Origin: Schistocerca nitens
Taxonomy: Eukaryota > Arthropoda > Insecta > Orthoptera > Acrididae
Direction of reading: 5' to 3'
DNA: 64,000 nucleotides
Assembly (NCBI RefSeq): GCF_023898315.1
Contig: NC_064622.1
Location: 270,869,503-270,933,502, forward strand
Shown: positions 9,340-18,961 of the stretch, piece after piece
Layout of the letters: each line of letters starts with the position of its first letter
Numbering within the stretch: the first letter of the stretch is position 1
The notes under the pieces: model-generated
What the model saw: the letters and a program-made list of their open reading frames with translations, nothing else
The model's database searches: none
Told to the model about the DNA's origin: nothing
Made by a program: the position numbers and the translations under genes

Positions 9340-10761
9340 CATTCCTGGAAATTGAAATAAGAACACCGTGAATTCATTGTCCCAGGAAGGGGAAACTTTA
9401 TTGACACATTCCTGGGGTCAGATACATCACATGATCACACTGACAGAACCACAGGCACATAGACACAGGCAACAGAGCATGCACAATGTCGGCACTAGTA
9501 CAGTGTATATCCACCTTTCGCAGCAATGCAGGCTGCTATTCTCCCATGGAGATGATCGTAGAGATGCTGGATGTAGTCCTGTGGAACGGCTTGCCATGCC
9601 ATTTCCACCTGGCGCCTCAGTTGGACCAGCGTTCGTGCTGGACGTGCAGACCGCGTGAGACGACGCTTCATCCAGTCCCAAACATGCTCAATGTGGGACA
9701 GATCCGGAGATCTTGCTGGCCAGGGTAGTTGACTTACACCTTCTAGAGCACGTTGGGTGGCACGGGATACATGCGGACGTGCATTGTCCTGTTGGAACAG
9801 CAAGTTCCCTTGCCGGTCTAGGAATGGTAGAACGATGGGTTCGATGACGGTTTGGATGTACCGTGCACTATTCAGTGTCCCCTCGACGATCACCAGTGGT
9901 GTACGGCCAGTGTAGGAGATCGCTCCCCACACCATGATGCCAGGTGTTGGCCCTGTGTGCCTCGGTCGTATGCAGTCCTGATTGTGGCGCTCACCTGCAC
10001 GGCGCCAAACACGCATACGACCATCATTGGCACCAAGGCAGAAGCGACTCTCATCGCTGAAGACGACACGTCTCCATTCGTCCCTCCATTCACGCCTGTC
10101 GCGACACCACTGGAGGCGGGCTGCACGATGTTGGGGCGTGAGCGGAAGACGGCCTAACGGTGTGCGGGACCGTAGCCCAGCTTCATGGAGACGGTTGCGA
10201 ATGGTCCTCGCCGATACCCCAGGAGCAACAGTGTCCCTAATTTGCTGGGAAGTGGCGGTGCGGTCCCCTACGGCACTGCGTAGGATCCTACGGTCTTGGC
10301 GTGCATCCGTGCGTCGCTGCGGTCCGGTCCCAGGTCGACGGGCACGTGCACCTTCCACCGACCACTGGCGACAACATCGATGTGCTGTGGAGACCTCAAG
10401 CCCCACGTGTTGAGCAATTCGGCGGTACGTCCACCCGGCCTCCCGCATGCCCACTATACGCCCTCGCTCAAAGTCCGTCAACTGCACATACGGTTCACGT
10501 CCATGCTGTCGCGGCATGCTACCAGTGTTAAAGACTGCGATGGAGCTCCGTATGCCACGGCAAACTGGCTGACACTGACGGCGGCGGTGCACAAATGCTG
10601 CGCAGCTAGCGCCATTCGACGGCCAACACCGCGGTTCCTGGTGTGTCCGCTGTGCCGTGCGTGTGATCATTGCTTGTACAGCCCTCTCGCAGTGTCCGGA
10701 GCAAGTATGGTGGGTCTGACACACCGGTGTCAATGTGTTCTTTTTTCCATTTCCAGGAGTG
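9340..10761 (-). mobile_element. Complete Tc1-family transposon with intact transposase
   Basis: The ends are inverted: CATTCCTGGAAATTGAAA at the left and the complement of CACTCCTGGAAATGGAAA at the right, each continuing with AAGAACAC, so TIRs of about 27 bases. TA dinucleotides flank both ends (9338-9339 and 10762-10763), the Tc1/mariner target. Length is 1422 bases. It holds one uninterrupted transposase gene on the minus strand. The left flank is LINE-3 RT and the right flank is a different Tc1 fragment, so the flanks do not rejoin a recognisable single target. Confidence 0.9.
9495..10517 (-). CDS. Tc1-family transposase, intact, 340 aa, DD32E spacing
   Basis: The reading is uninterrupted. 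I start it at the methionine at 10517 because what follows (H-G-R-E-P-Y then D-F-E-R-G-R-I-V-G-M-R-E-A-G) is the usual N-terminus of Tc1 transposases and gives the usual 340 residues; an upstream in-frame Met at 10733 would add 72 residues unlike the family. Residues 15-60 form the first helix-turn-helix, about 70-120 the second with a basic linker. The catalytic triad is Asp155 in V-V-F-S-D-E-S-R-F, Asp244 in F-Q-Q-D-N-A-R-P-H and Glu277 in S-H-I-E-H-V-W-D. I count 32 residues between the last two instead of the 34 of classic Tc1, and His replaces the usual Pro before I-E. It would cut and paste the element at TA sites. It is the only intact transposase in the window. Confidence 0.9.
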   Translation of the reverse strand: MPRQHGREPYVQLTDFERGRIVGMREAGWTYRRIAQHVGLEVSTAHRCCRQWSVEGARARRPGTGPQRRTDARQDRRILRSAVGDRTATSQQIRDTVAPGVSARTIRNRLHEAGLRSRTPLGRLPLTPQHRAARLQWCRDRREWRDEWRRVVFSDESRFCLGANDGRMRVWRRAGERHNQDCIRPRHTGPTPGIMVWGAISYTGRTPLVIVEGTLNSARYIQTVIEPIVLPFLDRQGNLLFQQDNARPHVSRATQRALEGVSQLPWPARSPDLSHIEHVWDWMKRRLTRSARPARTLVQLRRQVEMAWQAVPQDYIQHLYDHLHGRIAACIAAKGGYTLY

Positions 10762-11252
10762 TATTTTTAAATAATGTTCGACCTGTTGTGTTGCCCTTAA
10801 TGAACAGCACTCCATGGGATGTTTTCCAACAGGATAACTCTCGTTCACGCACAGCTATTGCAACCCAACATGCTCTTCAGAGTGTCGACATGTTGCCTTG
10901 GCCTTCTCGATCACCAGATTTGTCTCTAATCGAGAACATAAGGAATATAATGGGACGACAACTTTAGCATCATCGAGGAAGAGCATTAACCATCACTCCA
11001 TCCCACAAGCTGGCATCTGGCACCAGTACAACATAATGCATCCACGTTTGCATACTTTCATTCAACATTCTGGCGGTTACACAGATTATTAATGTACCAA
11101 CATTTGAATTTGATGTCTTATGTCATGCTTACTTTAATCTGTGACCATGTAGTGTTAATCATTTACATATGTTACCTAGAAAAATGTATTCCCGAAATTT
11201 CATTATTCTACATTAATTATTTTTTGGTGTTACTTTTTTCTGTCAGTCTATG
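10762..11252 (+). pseudogene. Tc1-like transposase C-terminal fragment and 3' end
   Basis: Plus-strand reading from about 10770: N-N-V-R-P-V-V-L-P, F-Q-Q-D-N-S-R-S-R, L-P-W-P-S-R-S-P-D-L-S-L-I-E-N, ending with an early stop near 10967. Asp and Glu of the second and third catalytic blocks remain and are again 32 residues apart. The N-terminal two thirds are missing. After the stop the sequence continues as AT-rich 3' flank to a possible terminal CTGTCAGTCTATG near 11252. It abuts the intact Tc1 element on its left and belongs to a different, older copy of a related DD32E group. Confidence 0.65.
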
Positions 11253-12308
11253 TCAAATCAAAGTGTGCACAGTGGGAAGTTCTCTACTCACAAACTATAT
11301 ACATAAATGTTTTTACACGAACATATTTTATCATCTTAAGAGAAAAAAGCGTGACATGTTATTCTGAATCAACAACGTGTCATCCCACAGTACCTCATTT
11401 CACTGTCTTAGACTCATTGGAAGTCAAGCATCTGCTTTCAGATAGCAGATAGTGCACTCTTCCTCAGGAGAGTGACCAGAGAATGTCAAACTAAACCATC
11501 TGCATAAATAATTTCAGTCTCCTATAAACCACGTTTCTAAGGACAGTGAAGTACAAATATGTGAAATGTGGATATGAAAACATGCACTTAAAATATTATG
11601 AGGCGTACTTGTTTTATAACATGTTCTAAAATAATAAAGGCATTGTGGTATGGTCACAAAATATGCACAAAATCGGCATAACAACGTCGCACATATTTAG
11701 AACGTTATTAAACTAGACCACGGTTCTGGCAGTGTCATACTGTCTCTATTGCTACTGGTCATAACAAACTACAATACAGTAGCCGCAGCATATGTTTGTG
11801 ATGTAAGCTCGCTAGATGTCACTACTGCAAGTCTACACATATTCGTCAATTATAAAAATTGTACAGTATACAGCAAGTGTAGAGTGCAATAGGTAAAATC
11901 TACGATGGGCTTGTGAAATGTATAAGTAATTAGAGTGATAAAATGTAATAATTAAAACAATGAATTTTTCGCTTCTTCCCGTAGTTATTCTATCATGTTT
12001 GTGTTATTTAATTAGCTCCATAAACCTGTTTTGTGCATGTTATTATTATCTGAAGTGAACATAAATGTGTGTCAAAATCGTGTATTATCACTTAACCATT
12101 CCCTTTTAAGAACTGTGTTCTAGTTTACATAATATTTTAAATATGTTCGACGAAGCTATGCTGATTGTGTGAATATTTTTTGACAATGCCACTATGGCTT
12201 TATTATTTTAGAGCAAATTATAAAACAGGTACCCCTCATCATATTTTATGTGCATGTTTTCGTATCCATGAAAGTAATAATTTTTCGTTATGGCATATTT
12301 TATTGTTC
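11253..12308. other. AT-rich spacer, no gene recognised
   Basis: No readable protein or RNA motif was found on either strand. The composition is strongly AT-rich with many stops in all frames. Confidence 0.4.
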
Positions 12309-12504
12309 TAACAAGGAGAGGTCCTTAATGGTGGGATCGACTTATTGAAACCATCTATACGCCATGTGGGTTAAGACCCCAAGTAGCACACACTGCAGCC
12401 ATTGACCCCGGTATGCCCTCATTTACGAATAACTGACGAAAAAAAAAAATTCGGATTTATGTGTGACACCCAATAGCGTTAAATAAGTTGCGTTATATTT
12501 TCTT

Positions 12505-12575
12505 TGGGTGGAACAATGGAGCGGTTAATAGCTTCACATGCAGGGGATTGTATGTTCAAATCTTTTCAGACACAG
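12505..12575 (+). repeat. tRNA-like module in the left arm of the TIR element
   Basis: This stretch reads as a decayed tRNA: ATGGAGCGGTTAATAGC resembles an A box and TATGTTCAAATCTT a B box. It aligns by eye with the tRNA-like module at 63234-63324 and with an inverted counterpart in the right arm near 13315-13350. It is unlikely to be a functional tRNA because paired stems are poor. Confidence 0.4.
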
Positions 12576-13348
12576 TAATTTTTCTTTTTTAATTTTTAAA
12601 TCTTTATTGATATGACCTTGATCCTGTTTTATTCCGTTAATCTATTTAAATGTAATTTTTAATTTCCATTCCTTTGTCACATAATTTTAATCATAAAATC
12701 AACTTCTTCATTTGCTCTCGTTTTCCTTCCTGTCATTCTTTCTCCACTTCAACTCTTTGTTCACATGCTTTTAATTAATTTTATGCATAAATTCCTATTT
12801 AATTTCTTTTGTTTTGTCACCCCGTTTTTTTGGGCCACGTTGTTGCATTTATTATTATCTGTTTCTCATTTTGCTCGAATTTCATTTTACTTATAAACCC
12901 TTCTTTCACTTAAATCTGCATCTGTGTCATTTCATCTATAGTGCAATACTTACTTAGGTTGTTTTAAATGTCAGTATTAAGATTACCATGCAAAAAACTG
13001 GGCATCTGTTAACGAATAATACATTTTGCACACCACAGCACAGTCAATATAAATAGACTATTCCGTATTTAGTTTTTTAACTGAAGATATGAATTTGCAA
13101 ATAATTGAAGATTTAACAAATAAATATAATTAAATTCATATTCTCAGAAATTTTGATTGAAAAAAGATTGATGTGAAGAAAAGTACCATTCATACCGTGA
13201 TTAAAACGATATGCCAAAGGAAGAAATAAAAAATTACATTTAAATCAATTAATTGAATAGAAATAAGTATTGAAGTAATTTCGATAAAGATTAAAGAATT
13301 AAAAAAATACTGCACTTGATGAGATTCGAATGCACGACCTGCTGCATA

Positions 13349-13499
13349 TTTTTGTCGATCTCATTTGTTCGCTATTGTTGGTTGCATTTGTACAGGGCAG
13401 TCGTACTGTGACACCCTTTCAAGTTCATCATCGATACATTCACTCGGTTTTTTTATGGCATAGGGCAGCTAATCCTCTGACTGAACACGCCGAGGCACC
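13349..13499 (-). mobile_element. Diverged SINE-E copy in the right arm of the TIR element
   Basis: On the minus strand it reads GCGTGTTCAGTCAGAGGATT, then AGCTGCCC, an A-rich spacer, GATGAACTTGAAAGGGTGTC and ATGCAACCAACAATAGCGAAC. These match in order the three SINE-E copies at 62923-63483, with many changes. The left arm of the TIR element lacks this block, so it entered one arm after the arms existed, or was lost from the other. Confidence 0.6.
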
Positions 13500-13789
13500 A
13501 TGCTGGCCCCCACACATTATACGACGCAACCACATTATGTATGCAACTTTTTAACGCTGTTGAGTATTACATAGAACCCCGAATTTTTTTGTCAGTCACT
13601 CGCGAACGAGGGCCCACCAAGGTGAATAGCTGCATAGTTCGATACCTGGGATCTTAACATACATCACCATATGTTTGGTTTCAAAAAGTCGAGCCCACCA
13701 CTGGGGACCTCTCCTTGTAATACGTAATGTGTTCACTAGTAGTACTTCATTTCCCATTTTTACTGCAGATCTCAAAATGGTCATTGGTC

Positions 13790-15482
13790 ACCTAAAATGA
13801 TAGTCTAAGGACCAAAGGTTCTGTGATCTCTGGCGGAAATAAAAGAAATTCATTCTAAAATGTTTTTCAGGTTCCAGTTCAGAATAAAGAGTCTGGTGTA
13901 TGTGCGACTTTATGGGTAGCCGAAATACTTGCAAAATCTGGCTGACTATTACTGGCAAGGAACCAGTAAAACAACGTGCTGTAATTATGGGTAAGGAGAT
14001 GTGTCCAGATAAAAGAATTGAAGGTATTTGTGTATCTTCCAGAAAGTGCTCCAAGCCTATTGAAGATTTGGGCAATAATTTGTAGGAGGAACTTCAGGAA
14101 AAGGCGTAATTACTTGAATGATAACTAAATTGGGAGGCAGCAGATGCCTGCATGCACAGCGAACATTGAATATTCAAATTAAAAGAAGACAATCTAAAAT
14201 ATCTGTAATTTGTTGCTGTTCTAGATTTCGACTATGCACATGTAAAGGCTAGTGATATTTGGCACAAGTTTATTCTTCGACATTTTAGAGTCTCTATGAC
14301 TCTTCTGGTAATGCACCGATGATGGCTATGATGCAGTCGAAATGTAGACACAAACAGAGTGGACAAAACAAGGGCCTGATGGGTAGAATTAAAACTAAAC
14401 TGACTGAGATAGGCTGCAATAACCCATTATTTTTCCGTTGTCTTGTCAACAAAGATGCTATGAATTTCTTGCATGGAAAGAAGTAATGGACATAGTGATA
14501 TTCAATATAAACTACATCAAAAAAAAAAAAAAAGAAAAAGAAAAAGGATGGCACATCGACAGTTTCGACAGTTTCCATCAGGTATTGATACAGATCACCG
14601 AGATGTACTGTGTTGTTCTGAAGTGAGATGGTTAATTAGAGTTACAATATTGAAAAGATTTTTTTGACATTGAGAACGAAATCAACACAATTATGACAGA
14701 AAATGGCAAATGTGTTGTATAACTTGCTGGTCCTCAATGGTTAATAGACCTTGGTTTTAGAAAGATTTAACTACTAAATTAAATAGGCTAAATATGACAC
14801 TTCAAGAAAAAAAAACAAGTTAATGTTTGGTATGCCCACAGACGTAAACGTATTCCATATGACAAGTAGGCTCTTCATAAAGCATACTGACGAGAGAAAG
14901 CTGAACCATTTCTGAAACAGTAAAAAAGCCGTCTAGAAATTTAGAATAAATTTTCATTGGAAAATTATATAATGAAATGCGCTTTATAGCAGCTACAAAC
15001 TCAGTTCAACGAGAGATTTTGTGACTTCGAGAACGTGTCTGGTGAACAGAATATGTTTGGAATTCACTTTTTATGTGAGTAATAAATTACTGAGTAATTT
15101 ACAAATGACTGTGATAGACCACCAGTCTAATGAAAATCTATAAAATTATGAAGCTGGTATCAGTACAGATATCATTGGTGATCTTGCAGCTCTAGAAGAA
15201 TGAAATTATAATGAAATCTAGACCTTTGGCTGCTTACAGGCGTTGATAAATTTCAACGGGGACAGTTGAAAAATGTGTGCCTGGGTTCGAGTCCCAGTTG
15301 GGGCACACATTCTTCAACTGTCCCCGTTGATAGTTATCGACGCCTGTAAGCAGCTAAAGGTCTAGATTTCATCGTAATTTCATCTATAAAATTATTTCTA
15401 TGGAATCAATGATCTTGTTAACGTTTATGACACTTTTCCGTGTAATACTGAAGAATTAAAAAGAAGGTTTAGTACCATTCTG
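13790..15482 (+). pseudogene. GTF2IRD2/ZBED-like (hAT-derived) transposase relic
   Basis: Pieces in several plus-strand frames line up with the order seen in GTF2IRD2/ZBED5-like proteins derived from hAT transposases. Near 13905: W-V-A-E-I-L-A-K-S-G. Near 14000-14100: E-M-C-P-D-K, then E-D-L-G-N-N-L and E-E-L-Q-E-K-A. Near 14550-14660: H-R-Q-F, then D-V-L-C-C-S-E-V-R-W-L and I-L-K-R-F-F. Near 14730: W-L-I-D-L-G-F, then T-K-L-N-R-L-N-M-T-L-Q. Near 15110: L-Q-M-T-V-I-D-H-Q-S-N. Stops, frameshifts and an A-rich run at 14519-14532 break it. A fold-back SINE is inserted at 15150-15381. No BED finger was found upstream, where the TIR element ends. Confidence 0.55.
15150..15381 (+). mobile_element. 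Fold-back SINE-F insertion with 14-bp TSD
   Basis: The direct repeat ATCTATAAAATTAT occurs at 15136-15149 and 15382-15395. Between them two arms of about 78-82 bases (15201-15278 and 15300-15382) are nearly perfect inverted copies: both carry the CTGCTTACAGGCG/CGCCTGTAAGCAG and CAACGGGGACAG/CTGTCCCCGTTG blocks. The loop holds GGGTTCGAGTCCCAG, a tRNA B-box-like sequence. The right arm has the order expected of a tRNA-headed SINE body; the left arm is its reverse copy. Confidence 0.75.
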
Positions 15483-16354
15483 CGAATTTATACGATATAA
15501 ATGAAAGTAAACATTCCACAAATAGCCAGTCAATTACAGCCTCAAAAATCAAATTAAATTTTGATTCTGCTCACATGTGTAATTATTTCTACATCCTCAT
15601 TTAATTTGTTGGTTTTTTCTCATTTCCTCATTTGATTGTTCCTTTTTATTAATAAAATGACTATAAAAAATGTAAAAGTAAATATTTGTGTTTTCTGGAT
15701 TTTTAATGTCATCGACATAGTTATAGATAAACGACGTTATTAAGAAATGGGGCGTGCCTTTATTTCATTTTACCACTGTATGGTCCATGCCCCCTAAATG
15801 GTTTCCGATCACAGGTTTAGAGAGTGGAAGCAGCACCTCTCTCTCTTATGCTTGGTACATAAAGAAGCTTAAGCCATAAGGATGGTTTCAAGAACTGATG
15901 GGACATCAAGGAGATTACCGCTGCAGCTGTGATGTTACTTACTGGCATATTCAAGACTAGTTTAATAGCTGCAGTGCTACAATATGCAAGACAATGAGAA
16001 ACCACTATATCATTTTATCCCAGCAGTTCTTTGATAGAAATGTTGTGATGGCTTTCTTCAGTTAAAATACTTCAATGGCAACTCAGTTCCCCACTGAGAT
16101 CTTCATGTGAGGACTACTTGGGAGGAGCTATCAGACAAATAACGTTATGGTGGCCGTATCAAACGTTAGAATGCTAGGATGAGGATAATAAAATTTCCTA
16201 CATAACAATGATATGTAGAGTGTCATATCCTGTATCACCAGATCTGTGGTCGATTTTGGTGAGGAGCCAGTACTGACATTCTTGGGCGGCACTTTGGGAT
16301 CGTGTTCGAGGGGGGGGGCAAAAATAAATGGAGATTTTGTTATTTGGTATTTTT
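15483..16354. other. AT-rich spacer, no gene recognised
   Basis: No coding motif is readable in either direction. A G-run of nine lies at about 16311-16319. Nothing else is recognised. Confidence 0.4.
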
Positions 16355-16359
16355 ATTGT

Positions 16360-17108
16360 TGTGGTGTGCGTACTGTAAGACCTTCAGTACACACACCATC
16401 AGATTATTTGACTTGTCGCTGTAACGAAGTAGGCGAGTGTCAGCAATATGTCTCGTGGTCTTATCGTGGCGTGTTTATCTTCTGCCGTTAGGTCAGACGA
16501 TAGAAATGCCACTTGCACGCTTAGAGTGGCAGATTGACAGTGACCAACTTTAAACAGAACTTGATTAATTTTCACACACATTTATTAAAATAATAAAAAT
16601 CATAAACCTTACTTAACTTGATTCTGGATGCTATTTACAATTGACAATCTGAAGTTCCTTTGGTCTTGGTACGTTAATCTTATTCTCACATATCTCTGAT
16701 ACTTGACAAAGTGTCTATACATTTCTCTTCATGGCTATGTACAGGAATATGATAATCTTATTAGGCACAGACTGAAACTTGACTACAGACCAATGCAGAC
16801 TGATGCAGACTAATGCAGACTAACTAATCGGAGGTCTGCACACTCGTTATAATACCACGAGCGTTCAGGTATCACTGTGCGAGTGTGATCTGTGAGGAGA
16901 AAAGGTTCTACGTTAGCAGCAATCTCACTGGCTGCGTTACATATTAATATGCGGATCGGCGGAAGCAGAATTTGGTCCGTCTCTAAGACAGCGCCATCTC
17001 GTAGTGCAGAGACAGACGAGCGCTGCACCTGCGCTGTTGTGCTTAGCGGAGAACACTCTATTGGGAAAGTTGTGTACACGCTGACTACACGGAACTATGT
17101 ACACAACA
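16360..17108 (-). mobile_element. Solo LTR 2 (749 bp), 5-bp TSD ATTGT
   Basis: The segment begins TGTGGTGTGC and ends GTACACAACA on the plus strand, so it has TG...CA ends in both senses. ATTGT lies immediately outside both ends (16355-16359 and 17109-17113). On the minus strand a TATTATAACGAG block resembles a TATA box and AATAAATGTGTG further on resembles a polyadenylation signal, so the LTR is probably minus-oriented. A short TGCAGACT repeat occurs at about 16794-16820. No second LTR or internal coding sequence adjoins, so this is a solo LTR left by recombination. Confidence 0.8.
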
Positions 17109-17116
17109 ATTGTACT

Positions 17117-18236
17117 GTGCATTCATAGTATTTTAGTTCCCTTCAAAGTATTGTCCATCATGTGCATTAACGCATTTGTCCCAATGCTTGTGCAACTGCT
17201 TGAAACGGTTCTGGAACTCTCGAGGCAGGATTCTGTTCAAGGCTGGTAGCGTATTTTCTTTGGTGTCATTCATATCACTGAAGCGCATTCCTTTCAGAGT
17301 TTGCTTTATTCCTCCCCTCCCACCCCCCACCCCCCCCCCCCACCCCCAAAAAAAAAGACGTCGGACGGAACCAGATCAGATGGGTAGGGTGGATGGGGAA
17401 CTGGGGCACGAGCACCATGTTTTTTACCGTGAGCTGTCGGACCGTCAGAGCTTTGTGGGCTGGGGCATTGTCGTGGTGGAGCAACCAGTTCCCATTTCTC
17501 TACGGTTCTATCCGTTTTCATCGCACACTCTCTCGTGCTCTTCGTAAGACATCAGATAAAAATGTTTGTTCATTGGTTGCCATGGAGGAACGAACTCCTT
17601 GTGGAAAATCCCGCCGACATAAAAAAAAAACAAATACAACATTGTTTTCACATTGGATCGCACTTGCAGTGCTTTCTTGGGCCGTGCTGACGTTTGAGTT
17701 TTCCTCTGGCACGACACTTGCCTTGACTCTGGTTTGTACCTGTAGCGCCAAATCTCATCTGTAGTCAGAATCGTTTAAGAAAATTTGGATCGTTCTGCAC
17801 TTCACTCTTCAAGTCGTACAAACATTCACGCGGTTTTCTCTTCGGTCATATGTGAGCAAGGGAATAACAAATTTTGTAGACACCCGTCTCACGTAGAAAT
17901 CTTAGGCTAAAAGTCGCTGGACCATGCTCCATGACACTTTTGTTTTCTCAGAAATTTGATCAAAGGTGCTTCGATAATCTTCATCAATTACAAGTTTGAT
18001 TGTGGCAATATTTTCGTCCGTTATTTCTTCCTGTCGAAGAACAACCATGACGTGGAACGTTTTCAGTTGACATGTTGCCAGATTTGAAACAAGAAAACCA
18101 CTCGTAGACCTGTGATTTCCACAAATCAACAACATTAAAGGTTTGCCGAAGCACCCCAGTAGTTTCGGCTGCAGTTTTCCCTAACAAAAAACAAAATTTC
18201 ACACAGACTCTTTGCTCCTTCCTGTCTGCCCTGTCA
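17117..18236 (-). pseudogene. Mariner transposase relic
   Basis: Minus-strand pieces in different frames follow the order of mariner transposases. The N-terminus has R-K-E-Q-R-V-C-V-K-F-C-F and Q-V-Y-E-W-F. A middle part contains I-S-E-K-T-K-V-S-W. Then come H-K-E-F-V-P-P-W-Q, L-L-H-H-D-N-A-P-A-H (second catalytic Asp present) and Y-F-E-G-N at the end. The P-Y-S-P-D-L region is changed and contains a C-run (17331-17341) that shifts frame. The first catalytic block (G-D-E-T-W) is not readable. It is inactive. It is related to, but diverged from, the mariner at 43056-44175. Clear TIRs were not found; its 5' side is covered by the TTAA element. Confidence 0.7.
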
Positions 18237-18240
18237 TTAA

Positions 18241-18957
18241 GGGGAGGTTTACTAACTTTCGTGCCAATTGGTTCAGTAGATTTGAAGTTGCCGTACCGCG
18301 CGATAAAAAAAAAAATCGGCATCTCGAGAAAAACGCATTTGAAGTTTTGACTACATATCAATGCAATATTATGGAACGTAGTTCAGTCTGCTATTCCGGG
18401 TCCATAAACTAGTTCTTCCTCTTCCTCATAGAGGGCGTTCTGCTCGATCTGGGCCATCCTGCGCTGCTCCAGAGCCGCTCGGACGGCCGGTGACAAGCGG
18501 TTTTCGGCCGCTTGAATCCGGTGGTCGTCCGGATGCTTGGCGAACTGCGTCGAATAGAGTCCCAGGGTGACGTCCATCGTTGTCATGGTCTTCAGAATTG
18601 GTGAATACCCTTCGTTGAAGCTGCTCACTGCCAGGAAAGTCGCCATCTCCACAGTCTTTGCACCGGAATGCAAATGCTTGGGAGCTAACTTCCAAACACA
18701 CGCGTTCAAACTTTCATTTGAATTTTTTGTGTTTCCTCCCAAGCACCGGTGCAATAACTTGTCCTCTGAAAGGAAAAAGCTGGTGCGCGAAAAAAGCCGA
18801 TTTCAGGCAGGTGCATTTTTTTCTTCAACCGCGAATAACAAACATTTCCGTTCCGTAATCGGAAAAACCGTTTCAGGGGTGGATTCTAAATACTTTTATG
18901 GATCCAAAAATGCAATTAAAAACTCGTTTTTTTTACCAAAAGATAGTAAATCTCCCC
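18241..18957 (-). mobile_element. TTAA-flanked non-autonomous TIR element (717 bp)
   Basis: TTAA lies at 18237-18240 and 18958-18961. Directly inside, GGGGAGGTTTACTA at the left is mirrored by TAGTAAATCTCCCC at the right (one mismatch). TTAA targets are used by piggyBac and Kolobok-type transposons. The interior is more GC-rich than the surroundings and keeps the last part of a transposase (18383-18754), so it looks like an internal deletion derivative of a larger autonomous element. Confidence 0.7.
18383..18754 (-). pseudogene. Transposase C-terminal remnant in the TTAA element
   Basis: An open 123-codon frame reads C-L-G-G-N-T-K-N-S-N-E-S-L-N-A-C-V-W, then K-T-V-E-M-A-T-F-L-A-V, a long charged helix with R-L-S-P-A-V-R-A-A-L-E-Q-R-R, and ends E-L-V-Y-G-P-G-I-A-D followed by a stop. 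The N-E-S-x-N-x-x-V-W block and the Y-G-x-G-I-A-D ending resemble the C-terminus of insect proteins annotated as Mutator-like transposase domain, from memory. The catalytic N-terminal region is absent. The reading is open and could still be translated, but nothing suggests a retained function. Confidence 0.5.
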
Positions 18958-18961
18958 TTAA

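Larger units (their letters stand above)
12312..13717. mobile_element. Non-autonomous TIR element (1.4 kb) with tRNA-like arms
   Basis: The left end CAAGGAGAGGTCC is mirrored at the right end (GGACCTCTCCTTG), and TAA lies at 12309-12311 and 13718-13720, a 3-bp duplication of the type made by PIF/Harbinger-like elements. The arms stay alignable for about 240 bases (shared pieces include TGGTGGG-TCGACTT-TTGAAACCA and AGCGTTAAA-AAGTTGC) and continue past a SINE-like insert into a tRNA-like block. No transposase reading is present, so it depends on a partner. The superfamily assignment rests on the target length only. Confidence 0.65.

Noticed and set aside
9852-10157. Plus-strand open readings opposite the intact Tc1 transposase
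   Set aside because: They are shadows of the GC-rich minus-strand transposase gene, with no family motif.
14500-14545. A-rich run as the poly(A) tail of a processed pseudogene
   Set aside because: Protein blocks of the same hAT-like relic continue on both sides of the run, so it is an internal expansion.
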